Origin: an uncultured Aliiroseovarius sp.
Lineage (GTDB): Bacteria; Pseudomonadota; Alphaproteobacteria; Rhodobacterales; Rhodobacteraceae
Assembly (NCBI RefSeq): GCF_947492455.1
Contig: NZ_CANLNB010000003.1
Span: forward strand, 558,001-622,000
DNA length: 64,000 nt
Direction of reading: 5' to 3'
The notes under the pieces are model-generated. The model saw only the letters and a program-made list of their open reading frames with translations. It ran no database searches and was not told the origin of the DNA. Made by a program: the position numbers and the translations under genes. The first letter of the stretch is position 1; every line of letters begins with the position of its first letter. Shown here piece by piece: positions 15,787-24,129 of this stretch.

Positions 15787-17529
15787 ATGTTGCGGTTTCT
15801 GCATACGAAGTGGATTTTTCCCTTTCTTCTTGGGACGCTGGTGATCAGTGCCGGGGTCTGGGCGGTGGCGTGGCGGGCGGCACTAACACCGCTGGCAGAG
15901 CAGGCGTCGTCGGAACTGGAACTGGCGACCGACCAATTAACGCGTCATCTGTTTCGCTATCGTGAACTGGCCGTTGTGCTGGCGCGCCATCCGGATTTGC
16001 GGGCCCGACTGAGCGGCGAGGCTGAGGACCCGAAAACCGCAGATGATCTGCTGCGTGCTATGGCGGATATGACCGGCGCGCATCAGCTTTTGCTGGTCGA
16101 TGCCAGTGGGCGCGTATTGGCGGCGTCGCATCAGACACAGCAGCAGTTGGATCCGGCTGGGGCGATGCTGCACCGTGCGTTGACGGGTGCTTTGGGGTCG
16201 GAAGCCGAGTTTCAGGTGGTGGGCGATGACAGCCTGCGCCGGGTGTTTTCCTTCGCAGCGCCGGTTCTGGGTGAGGGAGAACAAGGCCAAGGTGCGGTGA
16301 TCGCCCGTACGAACCTTCTGGATTTTGAAGAAAACTGGCCGTCGACCGCCTCGGCGTTGTTCTTCACCTTGAATGACACGCGGGTCTTCGTGTCGAACCG
16401 ATTGGATCTGGTTAGTGCTGCGCGACCCACCGAAGGGTTTTTGAACAGCAGTGCCAGCCATTGGACGGGGCATGAGGTTTGGGCGATCGAAGCCGGGCCA
16501 TACCTTCCCGACCGCGCGCTGCACCTGACCCGTGATCTGTCCACGGTTGGGTTGAGCGGCGAGATCCTGTTGGATACGGCGCCCGCCGAGCGCAGCGCGG
16601 CCCTGTTGGCAGCCATTGCCGCCGCGATTTGCTTGGGGATTGGTGGACTTCTACTGGCGGTTGGCGAACGCAGGCGTGCGCTGGACGAACGGCTGCGTAT
16701 TGAAGCTGCGGCCAACGCGCGGCTTGAGGCCCGCGTGGCGGAACGGACTCAGGCGCTGTCTGAAGCAAACCTCGATCTTCTGCGCGAAAACCGTGAGCGG
16801 CGCGAGGCTGAGGCCGCGTTGAAAAAGGCGCAGGATGATCTGGTGCAGGCGGGCAAACTGTCGGCGCTGGGGCAGATGTCGGCGGGCATCAGTCACGAGT
16901 TGAACCAGCCCCTGATGGCCATTCGCAGCTTTTCCGAGAACGCCACACTGTTTCTTGAGCGCGGGCAGGAGGAGCAGGCCGGGCAGAACCTGACCCGGAT
17001 TTCCGAACTGTCCCACCGCATGGCGCGGATCATCAAGAACCTGCGCGCGTTTGCGCGAAACGAAGCCGAACCGACCGGGAAGGTTGATCTGGGACAGGTG
17101 GTGTCGACGGCGGTCGAGCTGACGGAACCGCGGCTCAAGGCGGATCGGGTTACGCTGGACTGGACGCCTCCGGCCACGCCGGTGTTTGCCAAGGCGGGCG
17201 AGGTGCGGTTGTCTCAGGTTTTCGTCAACCTGATCAACAACGCGGCGGACGCCATGATGGAACAAGACGACCGGCATATTCGGATCGTCGTTAATGCGGG
17301 CAAGACCCTGTCGGTGACGGTTCAGGATAGCGGGCCGGGCATCGAGGATCCTGATCGGATTTTTGAACCCTTCTTCTCGACCAAGCAGGTGGGCGACGAG
17401 GGCATGGGGCTGGGGCTGTCGATTTCCTACGGGCTTGTGCAAAGCTTCGGGGGTGATATTCGCGGGCGCAATTGCGAAAACGGGGCGATGTTCACGGTCG
17501 AGCTGCCCTATTGGAAGGACGCGGAATGA
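15787..17529 (+). CDS. dctB: C4-dicarboxylate sensor histidine kinase DctB
   Basis: A protein of 580 residues. An N-terminal transmembrane segment (WIFPFLLGTLVISAGVWAV) and a second near residue 290 flank a periplasmic double-Cache region of about 240 residues. A coiled coil (LEARVAERTQALSEANLDLL) leads into the H box SHELNQPLMAIRSF, the N box NLINNAADAM, and DSGPGI and GMGLGLSI in the ATPase. DctB senses succinate, fumarate or malate. It overlaps dctD by four bases (ATGA) and lies upstream of a TRAP transporter it probably controls. Confidence 0.92.
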   Translation: MLRFLHTKWIFPFLLGTLVISAGVWAVAWRAALTPLAEQASSELELATDQLTRHLFRYRELAVVLARHPDLRARLSGEAEDPKTADDLLRAMADMTGAHQLLLVDASGRVLAASHQTQQQLDPAGAMLHRALTGALGSEAEFQVVGDDSLRRVFSFAAPVLGEGEQGQGAVIARTNLLDFEENWPSTASALFFTLNDTRVFVSNRLDLVSAARPTEGFLNSSASHWTGHEVWAIEAGPYLPDRALHLTRDLSTVGLSGEILLDTAPAERSAALLAAIAAAICLGIGGLLLAVGERRRALDERLRIEAAANARLEARVAERTQALSEANLDLLRENRERREAEAALKKAQDDLVQAGKLSALGQMSAGISHELNQPLMAIRSFSENATLFLERGQEEQAGQNLTRISELSHRMARIIKNLRAFARNEAEPTGKVDLGQVVSTAVELTEPRLKADRVTLDWTPPATPVFAKAGEVRLSQVFVNLINNAADAMMEQDDRHIRIVVNAGKTLSVTVQDSGPGIEDPDRIFEPFFSTKQVGDEGMGLGLSISYGLVQSFGGDIRGRNCENGAMFTVELPYWKDAE

Positions 17530-18767
17530 CACAGACGGTGTTGTTGGTCGATGACGACATGATGGTGCGCGAGGCGCTGGGCCAGACCTTAGAGCTGAAC
17601 GGTCTGACGGTGATCGCGGCGGGCAGCTATGTCGAAGCCAAGGATCACATCCGGCCCGATTTCCCGGGCGTCATACTGTCGGACATTCGCATGCCCGGAA
17701 AGGATGGCTTTGCGCTGTTGCAGCAGGCGCAAGAGGTTGATCCTGATTTGCCTGTCATCCTGTTGACGGGCGAGGGAGACATTCCGACCGCCGTGCGCGG
17801 GATGACCGAGGGGGCTTTTGATTTTCTCGAGAAACCCTGTGACCCGAATACGCTGCTTTCAGTGATTGGGCGGGCGCTGCAGACCCGGACGCTGGTGTTG
17901 GAAAACCGTGCCCTGCGCGCCAAGGCGCAGACCGGTGACGCGGCAGCGCGTCTATTGATCGGGGAAAGCACGCTGGCCGAGGAGCTGAGGGCGCAAATCC
18001 GCGCGGCTGCTGCCACCACTGCCGAGGTCTTGATTTGCGGCGAACCCGGCTCGGGTACGTCCAAGGTGGCCGAGGTTTTGCACCTGCTGTCCGGCGATGC
18101 CACGCGGCCTTTCGTCAAGCTGGCGTCGGCCGGGTTGTCCGCAGAGGATCTTCTGTCCGGTGTGGATCGGGCAGAAGGCGGCACGCTGTTTTTGGACGAA
18201 GTCGGCGCATTGGACGCGGCCATACAATACCAACTGCTGGATCTGCTCGAACAGCCCGGCAACTGGCGCATGGTGGCCGGAAGCTATCGCGATCTGGAAG
18301 CCGAGCATCAGACGGGCCGCTTCAATGCGGACCTCTATTATAAACTGGATCTCTTCCGGATCCGCATCCCGGCCCTGCGCGAGCGGAAAGAGGACATCCC
18401 GCTGCTGTTCCGACATTATGTCTCGATCTCGTCCGAACAAGCGGCGTTGACCCCGCCCGAGATCGGGCAGGATGCGATCGCGCAGCTGATGGCGCAAGAC
18501 TGGCCGGGCAACGCGCGGGCCTTGATGAATGCAGCGATGCGCTTTGCGATGGGGCTTGGTTTGGGGCAGATGGACAGCCCTCAGGATGACACGGGGTTGG
18601 GCTTGGCCGAGCAGTTGGCGCAGGTCGAACGGTCACTGTTGATGGATGCCCTGAAACGTCACGGCGGCGGGGCAAGCGCGGCGGCGAAAGAGCTGAAACT
18701 GCCGCGCAAAACCTTCTATGATAAGCTGGCACGGCACGGGATTCGGCCCGAGGCATTTCGCGGCTGA
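17526..18767 (+). CDS. dctD: NtrC-type response regulator DctD lacking GAFTGA
   Basis: A protein of 413 residues. It has an intact receiver domain (VDDD at the start, phospho-acceptor in SDIRMPG, conserved K in EKPCDP), a reduced AAA+ domain and a Fis-type helix-turn-helix (GGGASAAAKELKLPRKTFYDKL). The Walker A lysine is missing (GEPGSGTS instead of GxxGxGK[ST]) and about 20-30 residues that should hold GAFTGA are absent before AEGGTLFLDEVG. The protein should therefore not activate sigma-54 and probably works with the housekeeping polymerase. Two operator-like repeats lie just beyond its stop. Confidence 0.9.
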   Translation: MTQTVLLVDDDMMVREALGQTLELNGLTVIAAGSYVEAKDHIRPDFPGVILSDIRMPGKDGFALLQQAQEVDPDLPVILLTGEGDIPTAVRGMTEGAFDFLEKPCDPNTLLSVIGRALQTRTLVLENRALRAKAQTGDAAARLLIGESTLAEELRAQIRAAAATTAEVLICGEPGSGTSKVAEVLHLLSGDATRPFVKLASAGLSAEDLLSGVDRAEGGTLFLDEVGALDAAIQYQLLDLLEQPGNWRMVAGSYRDLEAEHQTGRFNADLYYKLDLFRIRIPALRERKEDIPLLFRHYVSISSEQAALTPPEIGQDAIAQLMAQDWPGNARALMNAAMRFAMGLGLGQMDSPQDDTGLGLAEQLAQVERSLLMDALKRHGGGASAAAKELKLPRKTFYDKLARHGIRPEAFRG

Positions 18768-18768
18768 C

Positions 18769-18819
18769 TGTGCGGATTTCCGCACAAATCCCACAATCAC
18801 CTGTGTGACTTTCCGCCCA
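18769..18819 (+). promoter_or_regulatory. Tandem DctD-type operators upstream of dctP
   Basis: TGTGCGGA-TT-TCCGCACA (18769-18786) is a perfect 18-bp palindrome. TGTGTGAC-TT-TCCGCCCA (18802-18819) is a second, degenerate copy matching at 14 of 18 positions. Their starts are 33 bp apart, about three helical turns, so they lie on the same face. They sit about 200 bp upstream of dctP and begin two bases after the dctD stop. Confidence 0.72.
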
Positions 18820-19002
18820 TGCTGCAGCTACAAGTCCGCTATGCCCTCAGCTTTAGGCGCGACAACCTGCCGTAAACAAACGAAAAACCCAACATTTCTT
18901 GAGTTTTTTCTGGTTCCCCTTGGCGGCGTCACGAAGCCGTGAGCCTATAGAGCAGTTGCCCATTTTTGCGGCGCTTACTCTATCTGTCTGGGAGGACACC
19001 AC

Positions 19003-20004
19003 ATGAAATTCCTGACCATTGCGGCTTCGGCCCTGGCCATTGCAGCCTCTGTCACCACCGCACAGGCGGCCTGTGACGACGGCGAGATCGTGATCAAGTT
19101 CAGCCACGTCACCAACACCGACAAGCACCCGAAAGGGATCGCTGCGTCGCTTCTGGAACAGCGTGTCAACGACGAGATGAACGGCAAAGCCTGTATGGAG
19201 GTTTTCCCGAACTCGACGCTCTACAACGACAACAAAGTTCTGGAAGCCATGCTGCAGGGCGACGTTCAGTTGGCTGCACCGTCGCTGTCGAAATTCGAAA
19301 AGTTCACCAAGAAATTCCGCATCTTTGACCTGCCGTTCATGTTCAATGACATCAACGCGGTCGACGCCTTCCAGGCTTCGGAAAGCGGACAGGCCCTTCT
19401 GGACAGCATGCAGCGCCGCGGCCTGCAAGGGCTGGCATACTGGCACAACGGTATGAAGCAGATGTCGGCCAACAAGCCGCTGGTTCTGCCGACTGATGCT
19501 GCCGGCCTGAAGTTCCGCGTGCAGTCGTCGGACGTGCTGGTTGCCCAGATGGAAGCCATCGGCGGTAGCCCGCAGAAAATGGCCTTCTCGGAAGTGTATG
19601 GCGGCCTGCAGCAGGGTGTTGTGGACGGTCAGGAAAACACCTGGTCGAATATCTACGGTAAGAAGTTCTTCGAAGTTCAGGACGGCATCACCGAAACCAA
19701 CCACGGTGTGATCGACTATCTGGTTGTGACCAACATCGACTGGCTGGAAAGCCTTGATGCCGATGTACGCGATCAGTTCCTGACCATCCTGTCGGAAGTG
19801 ACCACCGCACGTAACGCGGAATCGACCGCCGTGAACGAAGCTGCCAAGCAGTCGATCATCGACGCCGGTGGTGAAGTCCGCCAGCTGGACGCCGCACAGC
19901 GTCAGGCATGGGTCGATGCGATGAAGCCGGTTTGGGCGCAGTTCTCGGACGATGTAGGTCAGGAAAACATCGACGCGGCACAAGCCATCAACGCAGGCTC
20001 GTAA
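19003..20004 (+). CDS. dctP: TRAP transporter C4-dicarboxylate-binding protein DctP
   Basis: A protein of 333 residues with a signal peptide (cut after TTAQA near residue 22) and the DctP fold. The conserved middle, GLKFRVQSSDVLVAQMEAIGGSP followed by EVYGGLQQGVVDGQENTWSNI, contains the arginine that binds the substrate carboxylate. Periplasmic DctP delivers malate, succinate or fumarate to DctQM. A GGGAGGACACC ribosome site precedes the ATG. A 9-bp GC hairpin follows the gene and probably keeps dctP mRNA more abundant than dctQM. Confidence 0.94.
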   Translation: MKFLTIAASALAIAASVTTAQAACDDGEIVIKFSHVTNTDKHPKGIAASLLEQRVNDEMNGKACMEVFPNSTLYNDNKVLEAMLQGDVQLAAPSLSKFEKFTKKFRIFDLPFMFNDINAVDAFQASESGQALLDSMQRRGLQGLAYWHNGMKQMSANKPLVLPTDAAGLKFRVQSSDVLVAQMEAIGGSPQKMAFSEVYGGLQQGVVDGQENTWSNIYGKKFFEVQDGITETNHGVIDYLVVTNIDWLESLDADVRDQFLTILSEVTTARNAESTAVNEAAKQSIIDAGGEVRQLDAAQRQAWVDAMKPVWAQFSDDVGQENIDAAQAINAGS

Positions 20005-20019
20005 GCCATTCAAAACTCT

Positions 20020-20043
20020 CCGGGACGCGCATCAGCGTCCCGG
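20020..20043 (+). promoter_or_regulatory. Intercistronic hairpin between dctP and dctQ
   Basis: CCGGGACGC-gcatca-GCGTCCCGG is a perfect 9-bp stem with a 6-base loop and no T-run. Its place after a binding-protein gene suits mRNA stabilisation or partial attenuation, giving more DctP than membrane subunits. Confidence 0.7.
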
Positions 20044-20111
20044 AACACCACTGGTGTCGCGGTGCCCCATCGGGCCCGCATCTTTAGCAAAAATTCTGCG
20101 GGGACGAGGAC

Positions 20112-20777
20112 ATGCAACACAAGCACACCTTCGTGGACCGAATCGAGGAGACGCTTATCGCGACGCTCCTTGGGTTGATGACGGCGATTACCTTCGCAAA
20201 CGTCATTGCCCGTTTCGGGTTCAATTCAAATATTCTGTGGGCGCTGGAACTGACCGTGTTCCTGTTCGGGTGGCTGGTGCTGCTGGGCGCTTCATATGCG
20301 GTGAAGAAACATAGCCACTTGGGCGTTGATGCGATCGTCAACATGGTTCCGCCCGCGGTTGCGCGTGTTCTGGGACTGATTGCAGCGGCCGCCTGTGTCC
20401 TGTTCTCCATTTTCATGGTGAAGGGCGCGTATGACTACTGGGCCGTTTTCGCCGACCTGCCGCCCACCTCGGGTCGTTGGTTCCCGACGGGGTTTGTCGA
20501 CAAGTTCCGCTCGCAATCCTTCTACGAGGTACAGGACGTGCCGATGATTGGGCTCTTTGCGTTTCTGGAAGACCTGATCAACTACGGCGAAAGCTATGAA
20601 AAGCTTCCGAAAGTCGTGCCTTACATTGTTCTGCCGATCTCGATGATGCTGTTGCTCTTTAGATTCCTGCAGGCGTCGCTTGCGATCTGGAGCGGAAAAA
20701 CTGACCGTCTGGTCGCAAGCCACGAAGTCGAGGACGAGATCCAGGAAGTTCGTGAGCAATTGGGGGAGCATGACTGA
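20112..20777 (+). CDS. dctQ: TRAP transporter small permease DctQ
   Basis: A protein of 221 residues with four transmembrane segments. The family motif around LELTVFLFGWLVLLGASYAV, then KKHSHLGVD, marks the DctQ domain. The loop between the third and fourth segments (about residues 115-170) is long, as in DctPQM systems for dicarboxylates. It shares one base with dctM (TGATG), showing tight coupling. Confidence 0.92.
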   Translation: MQHKHTFVDRIEETLIATLLGLMTAITFANVIARFGFNSNILWALELTVFLFGWLVLLGASYAVKKHSHLGVDAIVNMVPPAVARVLGLIAAAACVLFSIFMVKGAYDYWAVFADLPPTSGRWFPTGFVDKFRSQSFYEVQDVPMIGLFAFLEDLINYGESYEKLPKVVPYIVLPISMMLLLFRFLQASLAIWSGKTDRLVASHEVEDEIQEVREQLGEHD

Positions 20778-22186
20778 TGGACGTCGTAATTCTTTTTGCA
20801 ATGGTGATCGGCCTTCTGCTGATCGGTGTGCCGATCGCAGTCAGCCTGGGCCTCAGTTCGATCCTGTTTCTGCTGTTCTATTCGGACGCCACGCTGGCAT
20901 CGGTCGCAGGCACGCTGTTCGAAGCCTTTGAGGGGCACTTCACCCTGCTGGCCATCCCGTTCTTCATCCTAGCCTCAAGCTTCATGTCGACGGGTGGTGT
21001 GGCGCGCCGGATCATCCGCTTCTCGATCGCGTGTGTTGGCCACCTTCCGGGCGGTCTGGCGATTGCGGGTGTGTTCGCCTGTATGATGTTCGCAGCCCTG
21101 TCGGGCTCGTCGCCCGCAACCGTGGTCGCCATCGGCTCGATCGTGATCGCAGGCATGCGCCAAGTGGGTTATTCCAAGGAGTTTGCCGCAGGTGTGATCT
21201 GTAACGCAGGTACGCTGGGCATCCTGATCCCGCCGTCGATCGTGATGGTGGTCTATGCTGCCTCGGTTGAGGTGTCGGTTGGCCGGATGTTCTTGGCTGG
21301 TGTGATCCCGGGCCTTCTGGCGGGCTTCATGCTGATGGTGACGATCTATGTCATCGCGAAGGTCAAAAACCTGCCCAAGGGCGAATGGAAAGGCTGGGGC
21401 GAGATCATCGAGTCCGGTCGAGAAGCCGGTTGGGGTCTGTTCCTGATTGTCATCATCCTGGGCGGTATCTATGGCGGTATCTTTACCCCGACCGAAGCCG
21501 CCGCTGTCGCCGCTGTCTATGCCTTCCTGATTGCAACCTTTGTCTACAAGGATATGGGCCCGCTCGCTGGGGCCGCAGCTGGGGTGTCGGCTGGCAACCT
21601 CGAGGCATCGACCGGTGAGAAGGTCAGCCTGTTTAAGAAGCCGCAGGCGCTGATCACGTCGCTCTTCCACCCGGACACAAAGCACACGCTGTTTGAGGCG
21701 GGTAAGCTGACCGTTACTCTGTTGTTCGTGATTGCCAATGCGCTGATCCTGAAGCACGTGCTGACCGAGCAACAGGTGCCGCAGCAGATCGCAGGTGCCA
21801 TGCTGAACGCAGGCTTCGGTCCGGTCATGTTCCTGATCGTCGTCAACGTGATCCTTCTGATCGGTGGTCAGTTCATGGAACCCTCGGGTCTGCTGGTCAT
21901 CGTGGCACCCTTGGTGTTTCCGATTGCCATCGAACTGGGCATCGACCCGATCCATCTGGGCATCATCATGGTGGTGAACATGGAGATCGGGATGATTACG
22001 CCACCGGTGGGTCTGAACCTCTTCGTGACCAGTGGTGTCGCCGGTATGCCGATGATGTCAGTGGTGCGTGCAGCACTGCCCTTCTTGGCCGTGCTCTTCG
22101 TCTTCCTGATCATGATCACGTACATACCGTGGCTATCGACCTTCCTGCCCAACACCTTCATGGGGCCGGAAATCATAACCAAATAA
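20777..22186 (+). CDS. dctM: TRAP transporter large permease DctM
   Basis: A protein of 469 residues with about twelve membrane segments. Conserved DctM stretches include FFILASSFMSTGGVARRI, ALSGSSPATVVAIGS and LIPPSIVMVVYA, the last two forming the sodium and substrate sites. About 40 residues longer than a typical DctM because of a cytoplasmic loop of roughly residues 258-300 (AGNLEASTGEKVSLFKKPQ). The protein is a sodium-coupled carrier that works with DctP and DctQ. A GC-rich hairpin follows the stop. Confidence 0.93.
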   Translation: MDVVILFAMVIGLLLIGVPIAVSLGLSSILFLLFYSDATLASVAGTLFEAFEGHFTLLAIPFFILASSFMSTGGVARRIIRFSIACVGHLPGGLAIAGVFACMMFAALSGSSPATVVAIGSIVIAGMRQVGYSKEFAAGVICNAGTLGILIPPSIVMVVYAASVEVSVGRMFLAGVIPGLLAGFMLMVTIYVIAKVKNLPKGEWKGWGEIIESGREAGWGLFLIVIILGGIYGGIFTPTEAAAVAAVYAFLIATFVYKDMGPLAGAAAGVSAGNLEASTGEKVSLFKKPQALITSLFHPDTKHTLFEAGKLTVTLLFVIANALILKHVLTEQQVPQQIAGAMLNAGFGPVMFLIVVNVILLIGGQFMEPSGLLVIVAPLVFPIAIELGIDPIHLGIIMVVNMEIGMITPPVGLNLFVTSGVAGMPMMSVVRAALPFLAVLFVFLIMITYIPWLSTFLPNTFMGPEIITK

Positions 22187-22193
22187 AAGAACA

Positions 22194-22219
22194 GCGCCGG
22201 GCCCCAAAAGGTCCGGCGC
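22194..22219 (+). terminator. Hairpin terminator after dctM
   Basis: GCGCCGGGCC and GGTCCGGCGC pair (one G-T) around CCAAAA, eight bases after the dctM stop. The following AAACTTTT is only a weak T-run, so termination may be partial. Confidence 0.7.
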
Positions 22220-22288
22220 AAACTTTTCCACTCGCTACGTCGACCTGTCTAGCGGACGAGCGTTGCGATTTTCTGAAGAAAACCTGAC

Positions 22289-22483
22289 TTAATTCTTAAG
22301 CTTGCAGGTGTTGATCCCGAAGACGGTGTAAAGCGGGCAGGATCCCAGCGCACCGGTGGCCAGCGGAACCACACCGATCAAAGCCCAGACCGGGCCGCCT
22401 GCGAAAAAGTACCACCCCAACAGTGCAAGACCTGCAACAACGCGCAGGATACGATCCAGATTATCTTCGTTTTTCTTGAGCAT
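22289..22483 (-). CDS. DUF2892 (YgaP-type) small membrane protein
   Basis: A protein of 64 residues with two hydrophobic segments (ILRVVAGLALLGWYFFAG and VWALIGVVPLATGALGSC) and the ending CPLYTVFGINTCKLK, diagnostic of DUF2892. The family is often linked to rhodaneses or redox regulators; its function is unknown. AAAGGAG precedes the ATG. It lies 78 bases after a Crp-type regulator on the same strand. Confidence 0.9.
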   Translation of the reverse strand: MLKKNEDNLDRILRVVAGLALLGWYFFAGGPVWALIGVVPLATGALGSCPLYTVFGINTCKLKN

Positions 22484-22561
22484 GATGAACTCCTTTCCTT
22501 ATCTGAACCCTTTTTAGCAAGGCGTTACGGGAAAGGCATGTGACGTGGTCACACAAGGCGA

Positions 22562-23227
22562 TCAAAAAGCTGTCCCGCTGACAATTGCGTTCAGCGCCTT
22601 GCGATCTAGAATGGTCACCACCCCGCGTTCATGCGCCACCGATCCAGAATGGGCCATCTTGTCCAATCGGCGCGAGATGACCTCGCGGGCAGTGCCAATC
22701 GCGGTGGCCATTTCGGCTTGCGTCATGTGCAACGCTCCGTCTGGACCAGAGCGGTCCAGAATGAGGGCGGCCAGCCGCGCCTCGACGCTCATGAAGGACA
22801 CGTTCTCGATCAGTTGCATCATGGATTGCATGCGTTCGGCAAAGGCACCGAAGACCAGACGTCGAAAGCCAGGTGAGCTGTCGAGAAGTGCAAAGAACAC
22901 GTCGCGCGGGATCAGGACCAGACGGGCAGGGGTCTCGGCGGTTGCTTCGGCGGTATAATCGTCGCCACCCAACAGACCCAGCGTCGACTGGATGCAGCTT
23001 TGGCCCGGCGCCACGCGGTAAAGCAGAATATCGCGCCCATTGGGGCCGATCAGGTTCACGTCGACCTGCCCGGACAGCATGACGACATAGCCTTTCACGG
23101 CTTCGCCGGGGCAAAACAGAACGGCGCCTTCGGGCACCTCCATCGGGGAAAGCGTATCCAGAAGCGCGCGGGCTGGCGCGTCCAGCCCGGCGATCTGGTC
23201 AGTGTGTTCGGTCCAACTCATACCCAT
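22562..23227 (-). CDS. Crp/Fnr family transcriptional regulator
   Basis: A protein of 221 residues: an N-terminal cyclic-nucleotide-type beta barrel (VPEGAVLFCPGEAVKGYVVMLSG), a long dimer helix and a C-terminal winged helix (MTQAEMATAIGTAREVISRRLDKM). The cluster cysteines of FNR are absent (only scattered Cys), so it is not an oxygen-sensing iron-sulfur protein. The ligand is unknown. It lies only 19 bases after mmsB and probably also controls the DUF2892 gene. Met 3 at 23221 is an equally good start. Confidence 0.9.
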   Translation of the reverse strand: MGMSWTEHTDQIAGLDAPARALLDTLSPMEVPEGAVLFCPGEAVKGYVVMLSGQVDVNLIGPNGRDILLYRVAPGQSCIQSTLGLLGGDDYTAEATAETPARLVLIPRDVFFALLDSSPGFRRLVFGAFAERMQSMMQLIENVSFMSVEARLAALILDRSGPDGALHMTQAEMATAIGTAREVISRRLDKMAHSGSVAHERGVVTILDRKALNAIVSGTAF

Positions 23228-23246
23228 AAGCTAGACCGAACGCGTC

Positions 23247-24119
23247 TTAGCTGCGACCGCGTTTTTCAAAGCGCGGCAACATGGCCGAGAAATCCATGCC
23301 CAGACCGTCTTCGTTTTCGACGAACTGCGTATACAGTTCGGTCGCGGCCTGACCCATCGGGGTGTCGGCATCTGCGGCTTCCGCGGCTTGCTGGCTCAGA
23401 CGCAGGTCTTTCAGCATCAGCTCAGCGGCAAAGCCCGGCTGATAGTCGTTATCCGCGGGCGACTGAGGACCAACACCCGGTGCGGGGCAATAGGCGTTCA
23501 TCGTCCAGCTATAGCCCGACGAGGTCGACACGACGTCGAACATCTTCTGGCGATCCAGACCCAGCTTGTCGGCCAGCGCGAAGGCTTCGCAGGTGCCGAT
23601 CATGGTGATGCCAAGGATCATGTTGTTGCAGATCTTGGCGGCCTGACCCGCGCCACTGTCACCGCAATGCACGGCTTTCTGACCCATGATGTCAAAGAGG
23701 GGCTCGGCCTTGGCAAAGGCTTCTTCCGAACCACCTGCCATAAAGGTCAGTGTGCCACCGGCCGCGCCGCCAACACCGCCCGACACGGGGGCGTCTACGG
23801 GCAGCATGCCGGCTGCCGCGGCCTGTTCCGCCACCGCACGCGCGCTTTCCACGTCCACGGTCGAGCAATCGACGAACCCGGTGCCCTTGTCCATCGCGGG
23901 CACGATTTCGTTGGCCACGGCGCGCAGGATCTGGCCGTTGGGCAGCATGGTTACAACCACATCTTTGCCTGCGGCAGCCTCGGCACCTGACGCGGCCAGC
24001 GCCACACCTTCGATGTCGACCGGGGCCATGTCAAAGCCGGTGACCTCGTGACCGGCCTTGGCCAAGTTCGTCGCCATCGGGCCACCCATGTTGCCCAGTC
24101 CGATAAATCCGATTTTCAT
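23247..24119 (-). CDS. mmsB: 3-Hydroxyisobutyrate dehydrogenase
   Basis: A protein of 290 residues. It opens with the beta-hydroxyacid dehydrogenase NAD motif IGFIGLGNMGGPMATNLAKAG, has the substrate motif DAPVSGGVGGAAGGTLTFM and the catalytic lysine region GAGQAAKICNNM. It oxidises 3-hydroxyisobutyrate to methylmalonate semialdehyde in valine catabolism. The gene lies ten bases after the hydrolase gene and so in the same operon; the next step is catalysed by MmsA at 27718-29217. Confidence 0.94.
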   Translation of the reverse strand: MKIGFIGLGNMGGPMATNLAKAGHEVTGFDMAPVDIEGVALAASGAEAAAGKDVVVTMLPNGQILRAVANEIVPAMDKGTGFVDCSTVDVESARAVAEQAAAAGMLPVDAPVSGGVGGAAGGTLTFMAGGSEEAFAKAEPLFDIMGQKAVHCGDSGAGQAAKICNNMILGITMIGTCEAFALADKLGLDRQKMFDVVSTSSGYSWTMNAYCPAPGVGPQSPADNDYQPGFAAELMLKDLRLSQQAAEAADADTPMGQAATELYTQFVENEDGLGMDFSAMLPRFEKRGRS

Positions 24120-24129
24120 GAGGTTCTCC

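Noticed and set aside
18768-19002. Sigma-54 promoter upstream of dctP
   Set aside because: No GG-N10-GC element was found, and the adjacent DctD lacks GAFTGA.
18853-20013. Open frame of 386 codons on the minus strand
   Set aside because: Antisense to dctP, which has a signal peptide and family motifs.
22562-23227. FNR-type oxygen sensor
   Set aside because: The N-terminal cysteine cluster required for a [4Fe-4S] centre is absent.
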